A stretch of DNA of 37,069 nucleotides from Deltaproteobacteria bacterium (lineage in GTDB: Bacteria > Desulfobacterota > Desulfobacteria > Desulfobacterales > Desulfosarcinaceae), in the NCBI GenBank assembly GCA_021819735.1, contig JAKAFO010000006.1, positions 1 to 37,069 of the forward strand, written 5' to 3'. Below, piece after piece: positions 23,203 through 33,226 of this stretch (position 1 is the first letter of the stretch; every line of letters begins with the position of its first letter). The translations under genes and the position numbers were made by a program. The notes under the pieces are model-generated. The model was not told where the DNA came from. It saw only the letters and a list, made by a program, of their open reading frames with translations, and made no database searches.

Positions 23203-24606
23203 ATGAAACCGATGAAGCTGATAGGAATTGGATTGCTACTGCTAGGAAGCGGCGTGGCCGTCGCATGGGCCGATGATCCCACACCCTTGAGCAATAAGGA
23301 GGCCATTGACCTGGTGCAGACCCATGCGAACTACATGTGGACCCTGGTGGCGGCCGCCCTGGTGTTCTTCATGCAGGCCGGGTTCGCCCTGGTGGAGACC
23401 GGTTTTACCCGGGCTAAAAATGCCATCAATATCATGATGAAGAACCTCATGGACTTTTGTATCGGCAGCATCGCTTTCTGGGCCGTGGGCTTTGGCCTGA
23501 TGTTCGGCGTCACCACCACGGGCTGGTTCGGCACCAATGGATTTTTTCTGAGCGACTGGACGCCGGATGGCGACCCCTGGGTGCTGGCCTTCTGGATGTT
23601 CCAGGTGGTTTTTGCGGCCACGGCGGCCACCATCGTCTCGGGAGCCATGGCCGAACGCACCAAGTTCTCCTCCTATCTGATTTATAGCGCCGTGATTAGC
23701 GCCGTGATCTATCCGATTTTCGGCAGTTGGGCCTGGGGCAATCTTTTTCACGGCGAGGGCTGGTTGGGAAAGCTGGGATTTATCGATTTTGCCGGCTCCA
23801 CCGTCGTCCATTCGGTGGGTGGCTGGGCTTCTTTGGCGGGCGCCATTGTTCTAGGTCCGCGGCTGGGCAAATACGGCAAGGATGGCACTATCAGGCCGAT
23901 CCTGGGCCATAGCATGACCCTGGCGACCCTGGGTGTCTTTATTCTCTGGATCGGCTGGTTCGGCTTCAATCCAGGCTCCACCACGGCGGCCAATACAAGC
24001 ATCGCCATCATATTCGTGACCACCAACCTGGCGGCCTGTGCGGGGGGGTGTATGGCCCTGTTCGTTTCTTGGCTCAAATTCGGCAAGCCTGACATCGGTA
24101 TGACCCTTAACGGCGTCCTGGCCGGTCTTGTGGCCATCACGGCCGGATGCGCCAATGTGAGCCCCGGCAGCGCGATTATCATCGGCGCCATCGCGGGCGT
24201 CCTGGTGGTTTTCTCCGTTATCTTCATCGACCGCATCAAGATCGATGACCCGGTGGGCGCCGTTTCGGTGCATGCGGTCAATGGCATCTGGGGGACCCTG
24301 GCGGCCGGTATCTTCAACATTACCGGTACCAGTCTTCACCTGGTTGGCGTGCAGCTGCTGGGTATCTTTGCCTGCTTTGTATGGACCTTTCCCTTGGCCT
24401 ACGCGTTGTTCAAGCTGCTCAGCAAAACTGTCGGCCTGCGCGTGTCCCCTGAAGAGGAATTGGAAGGGCTCGATCTGGCCGAGCATGGCGGCGTGGCTTA
24501 CCCCGATTTCGGCATCGCCAGCCACGGCGGTATCGCCGGCCTGCCCAGCCAGCCTTCGGCAGCTGCCATCGGTGTCGGCGCTCCCGTCGCCATGAGGCAG
24601 GGGTAG
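23203..24606 (+). CDS. amtB: Ammonium transporter, first copy
   Basis: A 467-residue Amt/Rh-family channel with a cleavable signal peptide (MKPMKLIGIGLLLLG ... AWA) and about eleven membrane helices. It conducts ammonium across the inner membrane and is gated by GlnK. Family marks are MQAGFALVETGFTRAKNA, the pore histidines in STVVHSVGGWASLAG and VSVHAVNGIWGTLAAGIF, and FNPGS. The ATG at 23203 has AAAAGGAG eight bases upstream. An in-frame ATG at 23170 would add 11 charged residues before the signal peptide and is unlikely. The cytoplasmic tail is fairly long. Confidence 0.96.
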   Translation: MKPMKLIGIGLLLLGSGVAVAWADDPTPLSNKEAIDLVQTHANYMWTLVAAALVFFMQAGFALVETGFTRAKNAINIMMKNLMDFCIGSIAFWAVGFGLMFGVTTTGWFGTNGFFLSDWTPDGDPWVLAFWMFQVVFAATAATIVSGAMAERTKFSSYLIYSAVISAVIYPIFGSWAWGNLFHGEGWLGKLGFIDFAGSTVVHSVGGWASLAGAIVLGPRLGKYGKDGTIRPILGHSMTLATLGVFILWIGWFGFNPGSTTAANTSIAIIFVTTNLAACAGGCMALFVSWLKFGKPDIGMTLNGVLAGLVAITAGCANVSPGSAIIIGAIAGVLVVFSVIFIDRIKIDDPVGAVSVHAVNGIWGTLAAGIFNITGTSLHLVGVQLLGIFACFVWTFPLAYALFKLLSKTVGLRVSPEEELEGLDLAEHGGVAYPDFGIASHGGIAGLPSQPSAAAIGVGAPVAMRQG

Positions 24607-24638
24607 GGTTGATTTGAGAAGGTGTAGCGGTATTTCAA

Positions 24639-24670
24639 GCGGCCGGAGGGATAGCGGATCCTCCGGCCGC
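24639..24670 (+). terminator. Hairpin after the first amtB
   Basis: GCGGCCGGAGG (24639-24649) and CCTCCGGCCGC (24660-24670) form a perfect 11-bp stem around a 10-base loop. Only TTCATC follows, not a full T-run, so it may be a weak or Rho-assisted terminator. It separates glnK-amtB from the glnD promoter region. Confidence 0.6.
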
Positions 24671-24712
24671 TTCATCAAAAACCGCGAGCGCCCTGGAATG
24701 CCATGGCTGTAT

Positions 24713-24755
24713 TACAAATGTGTAGATCCCATCGACCAAGATACGACAATTTTGT
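24713..24755 (+). promoter_or_regulatory. Enhancer-like dyad pair for the glnD promoter
   Basis: TACAAATGTGTA (24713-24724) and ACAATTTTGT (24746-24755) have centres 32 bp apart, at about -143 and -111 from the predicted start at 24862. The first site shares TACAAAT-GTGTA-like sequence with the glnK site at 22573. A near-consensus IHF-like AATCAAATATTCA lies between the pair and the promoter (24762-24774). Same unknown activator as for glnK is inferred. Confidence 0.65.
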
Positions 24756-24835
24756 TGTTTGAATCAAATATTCATGTAAACCTACATCTTGTTTAGTTGA
24801 CTGTAATTAAATCAGAAAACGGACAAAAATCGTCG

Positions 24836-24851
24836 TGGCACACCTATTGCG
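24836..24851 (+). promoter_or_regulatory. Sigma-54 promoter of glnD-amtB-glnK-glnA
   Basis: TGGCACACCTATTGCG has the TGGCAC -24 box and TTGC -12 box with the correct spacing. It shares TGGCACACC with the glnK promoter. The predicted start is about 24862. This decides the start of glnD: a GTG at 24835 that opens the same frame overlaps the promoter and cannot be used from this transcript. Confidence 0.87.
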
Positions 24852-24939
24852 ATACATACAGCAACTCTTTGCTTCCGAACCGGTGCCATGGTTAGCGCCG
24901 GGCGCTGAAGCTCGGATCGATCAGGAGCCCGCGAGCCGC

Positions 24940-27564
24940 ATGATGCCAATGTCCAATACCATGGAAAGCACGCAACCCACCGAGACCTTCAAGGCCCGGC
25001 GCAAGCAGTTGTTGTCCATGGTGGATAACACCAAGGCACAGGAATTTCTCAAGATCCACGCGGCGGCCGTGGACGACTATTTCCTCTCCAGTTTCGCTCA
25101 CAGCGCCGTCGGGCCGCGCATGGGCATCATGCGCAACCCCTACGCCATGATCGCCTTGGGCGGGTATGGCCGAGCCGAGCAATGCGTTTATTCGGACATC
25201 GATCTGCTCTTTCTGTTCGAAGACAAAGTGCCGCCCGAGGCCGAAGCCCTGGTGCGCGAGATCGTCTATCCGCTCTGGGACCTTGGGCTGGAGGTGGGCC
25301 ACGCCACGCGTTCCATCAAGGATTGCATTCAACTGGCCCGTCAGGACCTGGAGGTGCTCACCGCCTTGATCGACGGCCGTTTCGTGTGCGGCATGTCGCC
25401 CCTTTACCACCAGTTGATGGACCGGATGCGGGTCAAGCTGATCGGCGTCAAGCCGGCCCAGATCATTGCCCAACTGGTGGAGCGCAACACCGAGCGCCAC
25501 GCCCGCTTCGGCGACAGCGCCTATCTGCTGGAACCCAATCTAAAGGAAGGCCAGGGTGGCCTGCGCGATTACCACACCATGCTGTGGATCGCCCGCATTC
25601 AATCGGACATCAAGCAGGCCCGCGACCTGGAGTACTACGGCTACCTTTCCAGCAACGAGTACGAAAAGCTGAGCCGTTCGCTGGATTTCGTCTGGACGGT
25701 GCGCAATCAACTGCATCTGCTCATGGGCCGCAAATGCGATCAGTTGCACCTGGAGCACCAGACGCGCCTGGCCGAGGCGATGAAGGTCAAGGGTTTCAAC
25801 GGCCATCTGCCGGTGGAGCGACTGCTGGGCGATTTGCATGGCCACATGGAGTTCGTCAAGCAGTGCTATGACGTTTTCGTTTATGAGCTTGACCAGCGCA
25901 AGCGCCTGAAGCGCAAGAACAAGGCGCTGAAAACCACCGATGTCCAGGGGCTCAAGTTCAACCGCGGCATGCTCAACTTCGTTTCGCCCGAGGCGATTCT
26001 CAACGATCCGCTGTTGCTGGTGAAGATCTTCGCCGAAAGCGCGGTGCACAAGGCGCCGTTGAGCGCCGAGGCGCGCCGCCTGATCCGGGAGTTCTCCGAT
26101 GTCGTTACCCAGAGTTGGTTCCGCGGCTCGCCGGAAGTGGCCGAGATCTTCGAACGGGTTCTGGCCAAGCCCGCGGGAGAGTTCAACGCCCTCTACGCCA
26201 TGCTGGATACCGGTTTTCTGGTGCGCTACATCCCGGAGTTCAAGGGGCTGGTCAACCGCATCCAGTTCGACCAGTACCATCTCTATCCGGTGGCGCGCCA
26301 CCTGCTGCTCACCGTGGGGCTGCTCAAGCAGATCGGCACGGCCAAAAGCGACGAGCCGGACACGCTGGCCCAGAAATTTTACACGGAGATCCGTAACAAG
26401 CGCGTGCTGTTGTGGGCCGCCTTGCTGCACGATATCGGCAAGGCCGAGCCGACTTCCGGCCACTCCGAACGCGGCGCCGCCATGGCTGCCGAAATTTGCG
26501 CCCAGAAGGGATTGAGCGAGGCCGAGATCGAGGCGGTGGTCTTCCTGATCCGCGACCATCTGCTGCTCTTCGAAACCGCCACGCGCCGGGATATCAACGA
26601 CGAGGAGACGGCTCTGAACGTGGCCCGGCGCGTGGTCAAGCCCGAGCGGCTCAAGATGCTCTACCTGCTCAGCGTGGCCGATGCCATGGCCACCGGCCCC
26701 AAGGCCTGGAACGACTGGACCGCTTCGCTGATGCGGTCGCTCTTTTTAAAGACCCTCAACGTCATGGAAAAGGGCGAACTGGTCTCCAGGCGGGCCATGC
26801 GCATCATGGAAGAAAAGCGCGAGCGCGTTCTCGAGGTGGCCAGCACGGCCGAAGAGCGCAAGGCCAACGCCGAATTGCTCAAGTTCATGGCGCCGCGCTA
26901 TATGCTCCATACGCCTTCCCAGGAGATTCCCCAGCACATGGCGCTCTACCGCCAGCTCCAGGACAAATCCTTCGTCTGGCGCATCGACAAGTCGGCCGAT
27001 GGCCAGACCCGCACCATCACCTTGTGCGCCAAGGACCGGCCCGGCTTGCTCTCCCGCGTGGCCGGCGTGCTGACGCTCAACAGCATCGATATTTTGGATG
27101 TGCGCATCTTTACGTGGCGCAACAATGTGGCCCTGGATATCTTCGAGGTCAAACCGCCGCCCGACGTGCTCTTCGAAGAGGAGCGCTGGCAGCGCGCCGC
27201 AGGCAATCTGGAGGCGGCCCTGGCCGATCGACTGGACCTGTCGGCCGAGCTGGCCGAAAAGCGGCTCGGGTTCCGCTCCATCCAATTGGTTTCCAAGGAG
27301 CGGCCCCAGACCGTGGCCATCGACAACGAAACCTCGAGTTTCTTTACCATCGTCGAAGTCATCGCCTGGGATTTCCCCGGGCTGCTCTACCGCATCACCG
27401 ATGCGATTTTCCGCTGTCGGCTGGACATCTGGGTCGCCAAGATCGCCACCCAGGTGGATCAGGTGGTGGATGTCTTCTACGTGCGCAGCTTCGACGGCGA
27501 GAAAGTGGACGCGCCGGACGATGTGGATCGAATACGCAAGACCATCGCGGCGGTGTTGCAGTAG
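24940..27564 (+). CDS. glnD: PII uridylyltransferase / uridylyl-removing enzyme
   Basis: GlnD senses glutamine and adds UMP to, or removes it from, PII proteins, feeding the GlnE/GlnA cascade. The 874-residue protein has the full domain order. The nucleotidyltransferase motif GGYGRAEQCVYSDIDLL starts near residue 74. An HD phosphohydrolase domain has HDIGKAEP (His about 497). Two C-terminal ACT domains follow, with TLCAKDRPGLLSRVAGVL near 690 and VEVIAWDFPGLLYRITDAIF near 800. The ATG at 24940 is the first in-frame Met downstream of the predicted transcription start, with AGGAG about 12 bases upstream. Further Mets lie 1, 3 and 7 codons later. It heads a four-gene operon, 52 bp ahead of amtB. 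Confidence 0.95.
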   Translation: MMPMSNTMESTQPTETFKARRKQLLSMVDNTKAQEFLKIHAAAVDDYFLSSFAHSAVGPRMGIMRNPYAMIALGGYGRAEQCVYSDIDLLFLFEDKVPPEAEALVREIVYPLWDLGLEVGHATRSIKDCIQLARQDLEVLTALIDGRFVCGMSPLYHQLMDRMRVKLIGVKPAQIIAQLVERNTERHARFGDSAYLLEPNLKEGQGGLRDYHTMLWIARIQSDIKQARDLEYYGYLSSNEYEKLSRSLDFVWTVRNQLHLLMGRKCDQLHLEHQTRLAEAMKVKGFNGHLPVERLLGDLHGHMEFVKQCYDVFVYELDQRKRLKRKNKALKTTDVQGLKFNRGMLNFVSPEAILNDPLLLVKIFAESAVHKAPLSAEARRLIREFSDVVTQSWFRGSPEVAEIFERVLAKPAGEFNALYAMLDTGFLVRYIPEFKGLVNRIQFDQYHLYPVARHLLLTVGLLKQIGTAKSDEPDTLAQKFYTEIRNKRVLLWAALLHDIGKAEPTSGHSERGAAMAAEICAQKGLSEAEIEAVVFLIRDHLLLFETATRRDINDEETALNVARRVVKPERLKMLYLLSVADAMATGPKAWNDWTASLMRSLFLKTLNVMEKGELVSRRAMRIMEEKRERVLEVASTAEERKANAELLKFMAPRYMLHTPSQEIPQHMALYRQLQDKSFVWRIDKSADGQTRTITLCAKDRPGLLSRVAGVLTLNSIDILDVRIFTWRNNVALDIFEVKPPPDVLFEEERWQRAAGNLEAALADRLDLSAELAEKRLGFRSIQLVSKERPQTVAIDNETSSFFTIVEVIAWDFPGLLYRITDAIFRCRLDIWVAKIATQVDQVVDVFYVRSFDGEKVDAPDDVDRIRKTIAAVLQ

Positions 27565-27615
27565 GTTTGTATTCGGCTGCCCGGTCGATTTAACGATTGA
27601 AGGAGGAAAAAACGA

Positions 27616-28914
27616 ATGGTACATAGAGCACTCTGGCAACTTGCTGCACTCGTTCTGATTGCCGCCACGCCTGCTTTCGCGGCCGAGACCGCGATCAACA
27701 ACGGTGACACAGCCTGGATGATCGTCTCCACAGCCCTGGTAATGATGATGACCCCCGCGGGTCTGGCCCTGTTTTATGGTGGCCTGGCACGCTACAAGAA
27801 CCTGCTCAACACCTATGCCATGACCTTCACCGCGTACTGCCTGGCCAGCGTCATCTGGGTGGTATACGGTTACAGCCTGGCCTTCGGTCCGGACAAGGGC
27901 GGAATGATCGGCGGTCTGGATTACTTTTTGCTCAGCGGTATCACGGTCGCTTCCATCCAGGGCACGATTCCGCAGTACGTCTTCGTACTGTTCCAAATGA
28001 CTTTCGCGGGCATTACCCTGGCGCTGGTGATCGGTTCGGTCGTGGATCGGCTCAAGTTCTCCTCCTGGCTGGTTTTCTCGTTGCTATGGGTGACCCTGGT
28101 CTACTGCCCGGTGGCCCACTGGGCCTGGGGCGGCGGCTGGATGGCCAAGATGGGGGCCCTGGATTTCGCCGGCGGCACTGTGGTACACATCAACGCTGGC
28201 GTGGCCGGCCTGGTGGTTGCCCTGGTGCTGGGCAAGCGCATCGGTTACGGTCGTGAGGCCATGTTCCCCTCCAGCGTCACCCTGGCGGCCCTGGGCGCGG
28301 CCCTGCTCTGGTTCGGCTGGTTCGGCTTCAATGCCGGCAGTCAGCTGGCGGCCGACGGCGTGGCCGGATCGGCCTTCCTGGTGACCAACACCTCCGCGGC
28401 CATCGCGGCGCTCACCTGGATGTGCGTGGAGTGGGCCCTGGAGAAGAAACCCACCCTGCTGGGTCTGGCCTCGGGGGCCGTGGCCGGCCTGGTGGCCATC
28501 ACGCCGGCGGCCGGCTTCGTGGGGCTGGGCGCCTCGTTGATCATCGGCATGGGCGCGGGTGCGCTGGGTTTTGTGTTCGTGACCAAGCTGAAGCACAAAT
28601 TGGGATACGACGATTCCCTGGACGCCTTTGGCGTGCACGGCATCTGCGGGATTTGGGGCGCCTTGGCCACGGGAATTTTCGCCAACCCGGCAGTGAACTC
28701 CCTGGGGACCGGGCTGCTGTACGGCAATCCCAAGCAACTTTGGATTCAAGCGCTTTCGATCGTCGGCACGGCCGCCTATTCGGGCGTGGCCACCCTGATC
28801 GTGATCGGTATCACGCGATTGGTAACCGGCAGCTTGCGCATCGATGCCGAGAGCGAAATCGTCGGGCTCGACGGCGCGTTCCACGGCGAGCGCGGTTTTG
28901 AAATTCAAGGCTGA
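27616..28914 (+). CDS. amtB: Ammonium transporter, second copy
   Basis: A 432-residue Amt-family channel with signal peptide (LWQLAALVLIAATPAFA) and about eleven helices. The pore histidines sit in GGTVVHINAGVAGLVVAL and FGVHGICGIWGALATGIF. Overall it is clearly diverged from the first amtB (23203-24606) and closer to the typical AmtB length, so this is not a recent duplication. AAGGAGG lies eight bases before the ATG. It sits between glnD and a second glnK, so its partner is probably the adjacent PII copy. Confidence 0.96.
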   Translation: MVHRALWQLAALVLIAATPAFAAETAINNGDTAWMIVSTALVMMMTPAGLALFYGGLARYKNLLNTYAMTFTAYCLASVIWVVYGYSLAFGPDKGGMIGGLDYFLLSGITVASIQGTIPQYVFVLFQMTFAGITLALVIGSVVDRLKFSSWLVFSLLWVTLVYCPVAHWAWGGGWMAKMGALDFAGGTVVHINAGVAGLVVALVLGKRIGYGREAMFPSSVTLAALGAALLWFGWFGFNAGSQLAADGVAGSAFLVTNTSAAIAALTWMCVEWALEKKPTLLGLASGAVAGLVAITPAAGFVGLGASLIIGMGAGALGFVFVTKLKHKLGYDDSLDAFGVHGICGIWGALATGIFANPAVNSLGTGLLYGNPKQLWIQALSIVGTAAYSGVATLIVIGITRLVTGSLRIDAESEIVGLDGAFHGERGFEIQG

Positions 28915-28942
28915 TCCGCTGGCTGAAATTTAATAGATTTAA

Positions 28943-29293
<351 letters not shown>

Positions 29294-29448
29294 TAAAGGA
29301 TTGGCGCTTCCGCAAAAGCTGGCACCAAACTCCCGCATCGGAACGGCGGAAGCGTCGAAAGTACCCATTTTAGAGCTGAAGCACCGCGAAGCAGTACCCA
29401 AGTGCCTCATATAAACGCTAAATGCGGAAATGGTGAAAAGGAGAAGAT

Positions 29449-30861
29449 ATGACACCCAAAGATGTACTTAAGCTGGTCAAAGACAAAAACGTCAAAATGA
29501 TCGATCTGCGCTTCATGGATTTCCCGGGACTGTGGCAGCACCTGACCGTCCCGGCCAGCGAAATGGATGAAGGCAATTTCGAGGACGGTTACGGCTTCGA
29601 CGGTTCGAGCATCCGCGGCTGGCAGCCGATCCACGCCAGCGACATGCTGCTGATTCCCGACCCGGCCAGCGCCAAGATCGATCCCTTCTTCAAGGAGACG
29701 ACCCTGGTGCTGATTTGCGACATCGTCGATCCGGTGACCCGTCAGCCCTACAGCCGCGATCCGCGCTTCATCGCCAAGAAAGCCGAAGCGTATCTGAAGA
29801 GCAGCGGCATCGGCGACGTGGCCTACATCGGTCCGGAAGCCGAATTCTTCATCTTCGACGACATCCGTTTCGAGTCCAAATCCAACAAAGCCTTTTACAG
29901 CATCGACTCGATCGAAGGCGCCTGGAATACCGGCCGCGACGAAGGCCCCAACCTGGGCTACAAGCCGCGTCACAAGGAAGGCTACTTTCCGGTGCCGCCC
30001 ATGGACAAATTCCAGGATCTGCGCACCGAGATGGTGCTGGTGCTCCAGGCCCTGGGCATCGAGATCGAAGCCCAGCATCATGAAGTGGCCACCGCCGGTC
30101 AGTGCGAAATCGACATGCGCTTCAAGCCCCTGGTGCAGATGGCCGACCAGTTGATGTGGTTCAAGTACGTGCTCAAGAACGTCGCCTACCGCCACAACCA
30201 CACCGTGACCTTCATGCCCAAGCCGCTTTTCGAGGACAACGGCAGCGGCATGCACACCCACATGAGCATCTGGAAGGGCGGCAAGCCCCTCTTTGCCGGC
30301 GACAAGTATGCCGGCTTGAGCCAGATGGGCCTGCATGCCATCGGCGGCATTTTGAAACACGCCCGCGCCATCTGCGCCTTCTCCAACCCCACCACCAACT
30401 CGTACAAACGGTTGGTGCCCGGGTTCGAAGCGCCGGTGAACCTGGCCTACTCCAGCCGCAACCGCAGCGCCGCCATCCGTATTCCCATGTATTCGGCGTC
30501 GCCCAAGGCCAAACGCATCGAGTTCCGCACGCCCGACCCCTCCTGCAACGGCTATCTCTCGTTTGCCGCCTGCCTGATGGCCGCCGTGGACGGCATCGAG
30601 AACAAGATCGATCCGGGCGATCCCCTGGACAAGGACATCTACGGCCTGCCGCCCGAGGAGCTGGCCCTGATCCCCTCGGCCCCAGGCTCCCTGGAAGAAG
30701 CCATGAAGGCCATGACCGAAGACAGCGAGTTCCTGCGCAAGGGCGACGTCTTCACCCAGGACGCCATCGACATGTGGATCAGCTACAAGACCAAGCACGA
30801 AGTCAATCCGGTCAAACTGCGGCCGCATCCCCATGAATTCGCCCTCTACTTCGATATTTAA
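29449..30861 (+). CDS. glnA: Type I glutamine synthetase
   Basis: Makes glutamine from glutamate, ammonia and ATP as a dodecamer. The 470-residue protein is the usual length. Marks include [15 protein letters not shown] (N-terminal), EAEFFIFDD (metal-binding Glu), [19 protein letters not shown] (active-site loop), and [20 protein letters not shown] (ATP/glutamate binding). Y398 in DIYGLPPEE aligns with the E. coli adenylylation Tyr397, so this is the subtype regulated by GlnE. AAAAGGAGAAG precedes the ATG. The 155 bp before it hold no clear sigma-54 promoter; glnA is probably read from the glnD promoter and perhaps a weaker local one. A strong terminator follows. Confidence 0.98.
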   Translation: MTPKDVLKLVKDKNVKMIDLRFMDFPGLWQHLTVPASEMDEGNFEDGYGFDGSSIRGWQPIHASDMLLIPDPASAKIDPFFKETTLVLICDIVDPVTRQPYSRDPRFIAKKAEAYLKSSGIGDVAYIGPEAEFFIFDDIRFESKSNKAFYSIDSIEGAWNTGRDEGPNLGYKPRHKEGYFPVPPMDKFQDLRTEMVLVLQALGIEIEAQHHEVATAGQCEIDMRFKPLVQMADQLMWFKYVLKNVAYRHNHTVTFMPKPLFEDNGSGMHTHMSIWKGGKPLFAGDKYAGLSQMGLHAIGGILKHARAICAFSNPTTNSYKRLVPGFEAPVNLAYSSRNRSAAIRIPMYSASPKAKRIEFRTPDPSCNGYLSFAACLMAAVDGIENKIDPGDPLDKDIYGLPPEELALIPSAPGSLEEAMKAMTEDSEFLRKGDVFTQDAIDMWISYKTKHEVNPVKLRPHPHEFALYFDI

Positions 30862-30888
30862 TCCCAAATAGGGCCAACGAAAACCACA

Positions 30889-30930
30889 TCGGCCGGGTCG
30901 GGCAACTTGCCTGACCCGGCCGACCTTTTT
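30889..30930 (+). terminator. Strong rho-independent terminator after glnA
   Basis: TCGGCCGGGTC (30889-30899) pairs with GACCCGGCCGA (30913-30923). The inner GGC/GCC pairs and one G-T wobble extend the stem to 15 bp around the loop AACTT. CCTTTTT follows. It ends the glnD-amtB-glnK-glnA operon and isolates asnB. Confidence 0.93.
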
Positions 30931-31062
30931 ACCGTCTTGCCAACGGCCCATAAACGTGTAACTTACTAAGCATTCGATGAAAACATCGACGGGCGGGTTG
31001 GCGTCTTTTGCACCTTCCGCCGTCGGTCCTTGGCCTTCAGCCTAAACGACAGGAGCCCCTCC

Positions 31063-33063
31063 ATGTGCGGCATCGCCGGCATCGCCAACTTCAAGAGTCC
31101 AGAGAACCAGGAGCCGATCCTGAACCGCATGCTGCGGGCCATGAGCCATCGAGGCCCCGATGCCACCGGCCTTTACCTGGGCGACGCGTGTGGCCTGGGC
31201 CATGCGCGCCTGAGCATTATCGATCTGTCCGGCGGATTTCAGCCCATGCACAACGAGACGCGCAACGTCTGGATCGTTTTCAACGGCGAGGTCTTCAACT
31301 ATCCCGAGCTGCGCGAAGGGTTGATCCGGCGCGGCCATCGTTTTTACTCCCAGAGCGACACCGAAGTGATCGTGCACCTTTACGAAGAGCACGGCCCCGA
31401 GGTTTTTAGCTACCTCAACGGCCAGTTCGCCATCGCCATCTGGGACGAACGCAAGCGCAGCCTGCTGCTGGGCCGCGACCGCGTGGGCATCCGGCCGCTC
31501 TTCTACCATCTGGACAGCGGCCGGCTGCACTTTGCTTCGGAGATCAAGGCGCTCTTCACCGATGGGCGCATTCCCCGGCGGCTCAACCCCCAGACCCTGT
31601 CGGATGTCTTCACCTGCTGGACCCCCGTGGACCCGCTGACGGCCTTCGAGGGCATCCACCAACTGCCGCCGGGCCACCTGGCGATCTTCGACGCAGACGG
31701 CCTGCGCATCCGGCGCTTCTGGCAACTGACCTTTCATGAAGAGGCGCCCGACGAGCGCTCCTTGGAGGCGTGGGAAGAGGAGATGGGCGCCCTGCTGCTG
31801 GATGCCTCGCGCATCCGGCTGCGCGCCGACGTACCCGTGGGGGCCTACCTGAGCGGCGGCATCGACTCCACCTATCTGAGCACCCTGGTGCACAACAATT
31901 TCAACAACCGGCTCAACACCTTCTCGGTGCAGTTCAGCGACAAGCGTTTCGACGAGACCCATTTTCAGCAGGCCGCCCTGCAGGCCATCCAGACCCAGCA
32001 CCGCGCCATCCAGTGCACCTATGACGATATCGGCCGGATCTTCCCCCAGGTGGTGTGGCATGCCGAGGTACCCATGATCCGCACCGCGCCGGCGCCGCTG
32101 ATGATGCTCTCCGGGCTGGTGCGGCGAAGCGATTTCAAGGTGGGTCTCACCGGTGAGGGCGCCGACGAGATCTTCGCCGGTTACGATATCTTCAAGGAGG
32201 CCACGATCCGGCGCTTCTGGGCGCGCCATCCCGAATCGAACCTGCGGCCTTTTCTGCTCAAAAAACTCTACCCCGACATCTTCGAACAGGCCGATGGCCG
32301 GCCCAACGCCTTTTTGATCGGCTTCTTCAAAAAGAACCTGGAGCAGGTGGACTCTCCGGTTTACTCCCACATGGTGCGCTGGCTCAACACCAGCCAGCTC
32401 AAAGGCTTCTTCTCCGCCGACCTGCGCGCCGCGGCCGGCGACCTGGACGCTTTCACCCAGCGCATCGTGGAACAGTTGCCAGCCGCGTTCCACCGGTGGT
32501 CGCCCCTGGCCAAGGCCCAGTATCTGGAGAACACCCTGTTTCTCTCCAACTATTTGCTCTCCTCCCAGGGAGACCGCATGGCCATGGCCAACTCCATCGA
32601 GGGCCGCTATCCCTTCCTCGATTACCGCGTGGTGGAGATGGCCGCGCGCCTGCCGGCCAAGCTGCGGCTCAACGGCCTCACCGAGAAGTACTTGCTCAAG
32701 CGCATGGCCCGCGGCCAGGTGCCGGCCTCGGTCATCGACCGGCCCAAGCAACCCTACCGGGCACCTATCAGCCGTTGCTTCATGGGCGCCAATCCCCCGG
32801 CCTACGTCGCCGAGCTGCTCTCGGACACCGGCCTGAAGCGTTCCGGCTACTTCGACCCGGCCAAGGTCCAGCGCCTGGTGGCCAAGTGCCAGCAGCAGGA
32901 AGGCCGCCTGGTAAGCGAACGCGAGAACATGGCCTTGGTGGCCATTCTCTCCACCCAACTGCTCGACCGGCAGTTTATCCAGGAGTTTCCCAGCTTCAGC
33001 GACGAACCGCTGAAGCACATGGTCGTAGAGCAGCAGGGGGGCGCCACGGAAGCCTTGACTTAG
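31063..33063 (+). CDS. asnB: Glutamine-hydrolysing asparagine synthase
   Basis: Converts aspartate to asparagine using glutamine and ATP. The 666-residue protein begins MCGIAGIANF, with Cys2 as the class II glutaminase nucleophile. A SHRGPDATG segment and a FNGEVFNYPEL segment follow. The synthetase half has the PP-loop SGGIDST (about residues 264-270). Because Cys2 must become the N-terminus, the start is the ATG at 31063 with AGGAG upstream, not the in-frame ATG at 31030. AsnB-type proteins of this length in gene clusters sometimes amidate other substrates. Beside glnA, a primary-metabolism role is the simpler reading. It has its own transcription unit downstream of the glnA terminator. Confidence 0.9.
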   Translation: MCGIAGIANFKSPENQEPILNRMLRAMSHRGPDATGLYLGDACGLGHARLSIIDLSGGFQPMHNETRNVWIVFNGEVFNYPELREGLIRRGHRFYSQSDTEVIVHLYEEHGPEVFSYLNGQFAIAIWDERKRSLLLGRDRVGIRPLFYHLDSGRLHFASEIKALFTDGRIPRRLNPQTLSDVFTCWTPVDPLTAFEGIHQLPPGHLAIFDADGLRIRRFWQLTFHEEAPDERSLEAWEEEMGALLLDASRIRLRADVPVGAYLSGGIDSTYLSTLVHNNFNNRLNTFSVQFSDKRFDETHFQQAALQAIQTQHRAIQCTYDDIGRIFPQVVWHAEVPMIRTAPAPLMMLSGLVRRSDFKVGLTGEGADEIFAGYDIFKEATIRRFWARHPESNLRPFLLKKLYPDIFEQADGRPNAFLIGFFKKNLEQVDSPVYSHMVRWLNTSQLKGFFSADLRAAAGDLDAFTQRIVEQLPAAFHRWSPLAKAQYLENTLFLSNYLLSSQGDRMAMANSIEGRYPFLDYRVVEMAARLPAKLRLNGLTEKYLLKRMARGQVPASVIDRPKQPYRAPISRCFMGANPPAYVAELLSDTGLKRSGYFDPAKVQRLVAKCQQQEGRLVSERENMALVAILSTQLLDRQFIQEFPSFSDEPLKHMVVEQQGGATEALT

Positions 33064-33226
33064 GCGTCGCGGACGCCACGCCGCTCAATGGAATAAGCCT
33101 TCGCGGCGCTTCAAGATGGACGGTAAATAGTGCCATTCGGAAAATGGGCGTGTAACGTCGATGGTAACACCGACTTTGCTTTTTCGTAGCAGATAGATCG
33201 AAAGCGATTAAAAAGGATGCGCCCCC

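Noticed and set aside
29320-29337. Possible sigma-54 promoter before glnA (TGGCACCAAACTCCCGC)
   Set aside because: The -24 box is good, but the nearest GC is two bases too far for a -12 element and TTG is missing.
29305-29354. Inverted repeat CGCTTCCGC/GCGGAAGCG between glnK and glnA as a terminator
   Set aside because: The loop is 32 bases and there is no T-run, so termination is unlikely; it could be an mRNA-processing structure, but nothing supports that.
30999-31012. Possible sigma-54 promoter before asnB (TGGCGTCTTTTGCA)
   Set aside because: Both boxes are recognisable, but the spacing is two bases too short, which normally abolishes sigma-54 binding.
33064-33078. GGCGTC-GCG-GACGCC hairpin after asnB as a terminator
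   Set aside because: Only a 6-bp stem with no following T-run.
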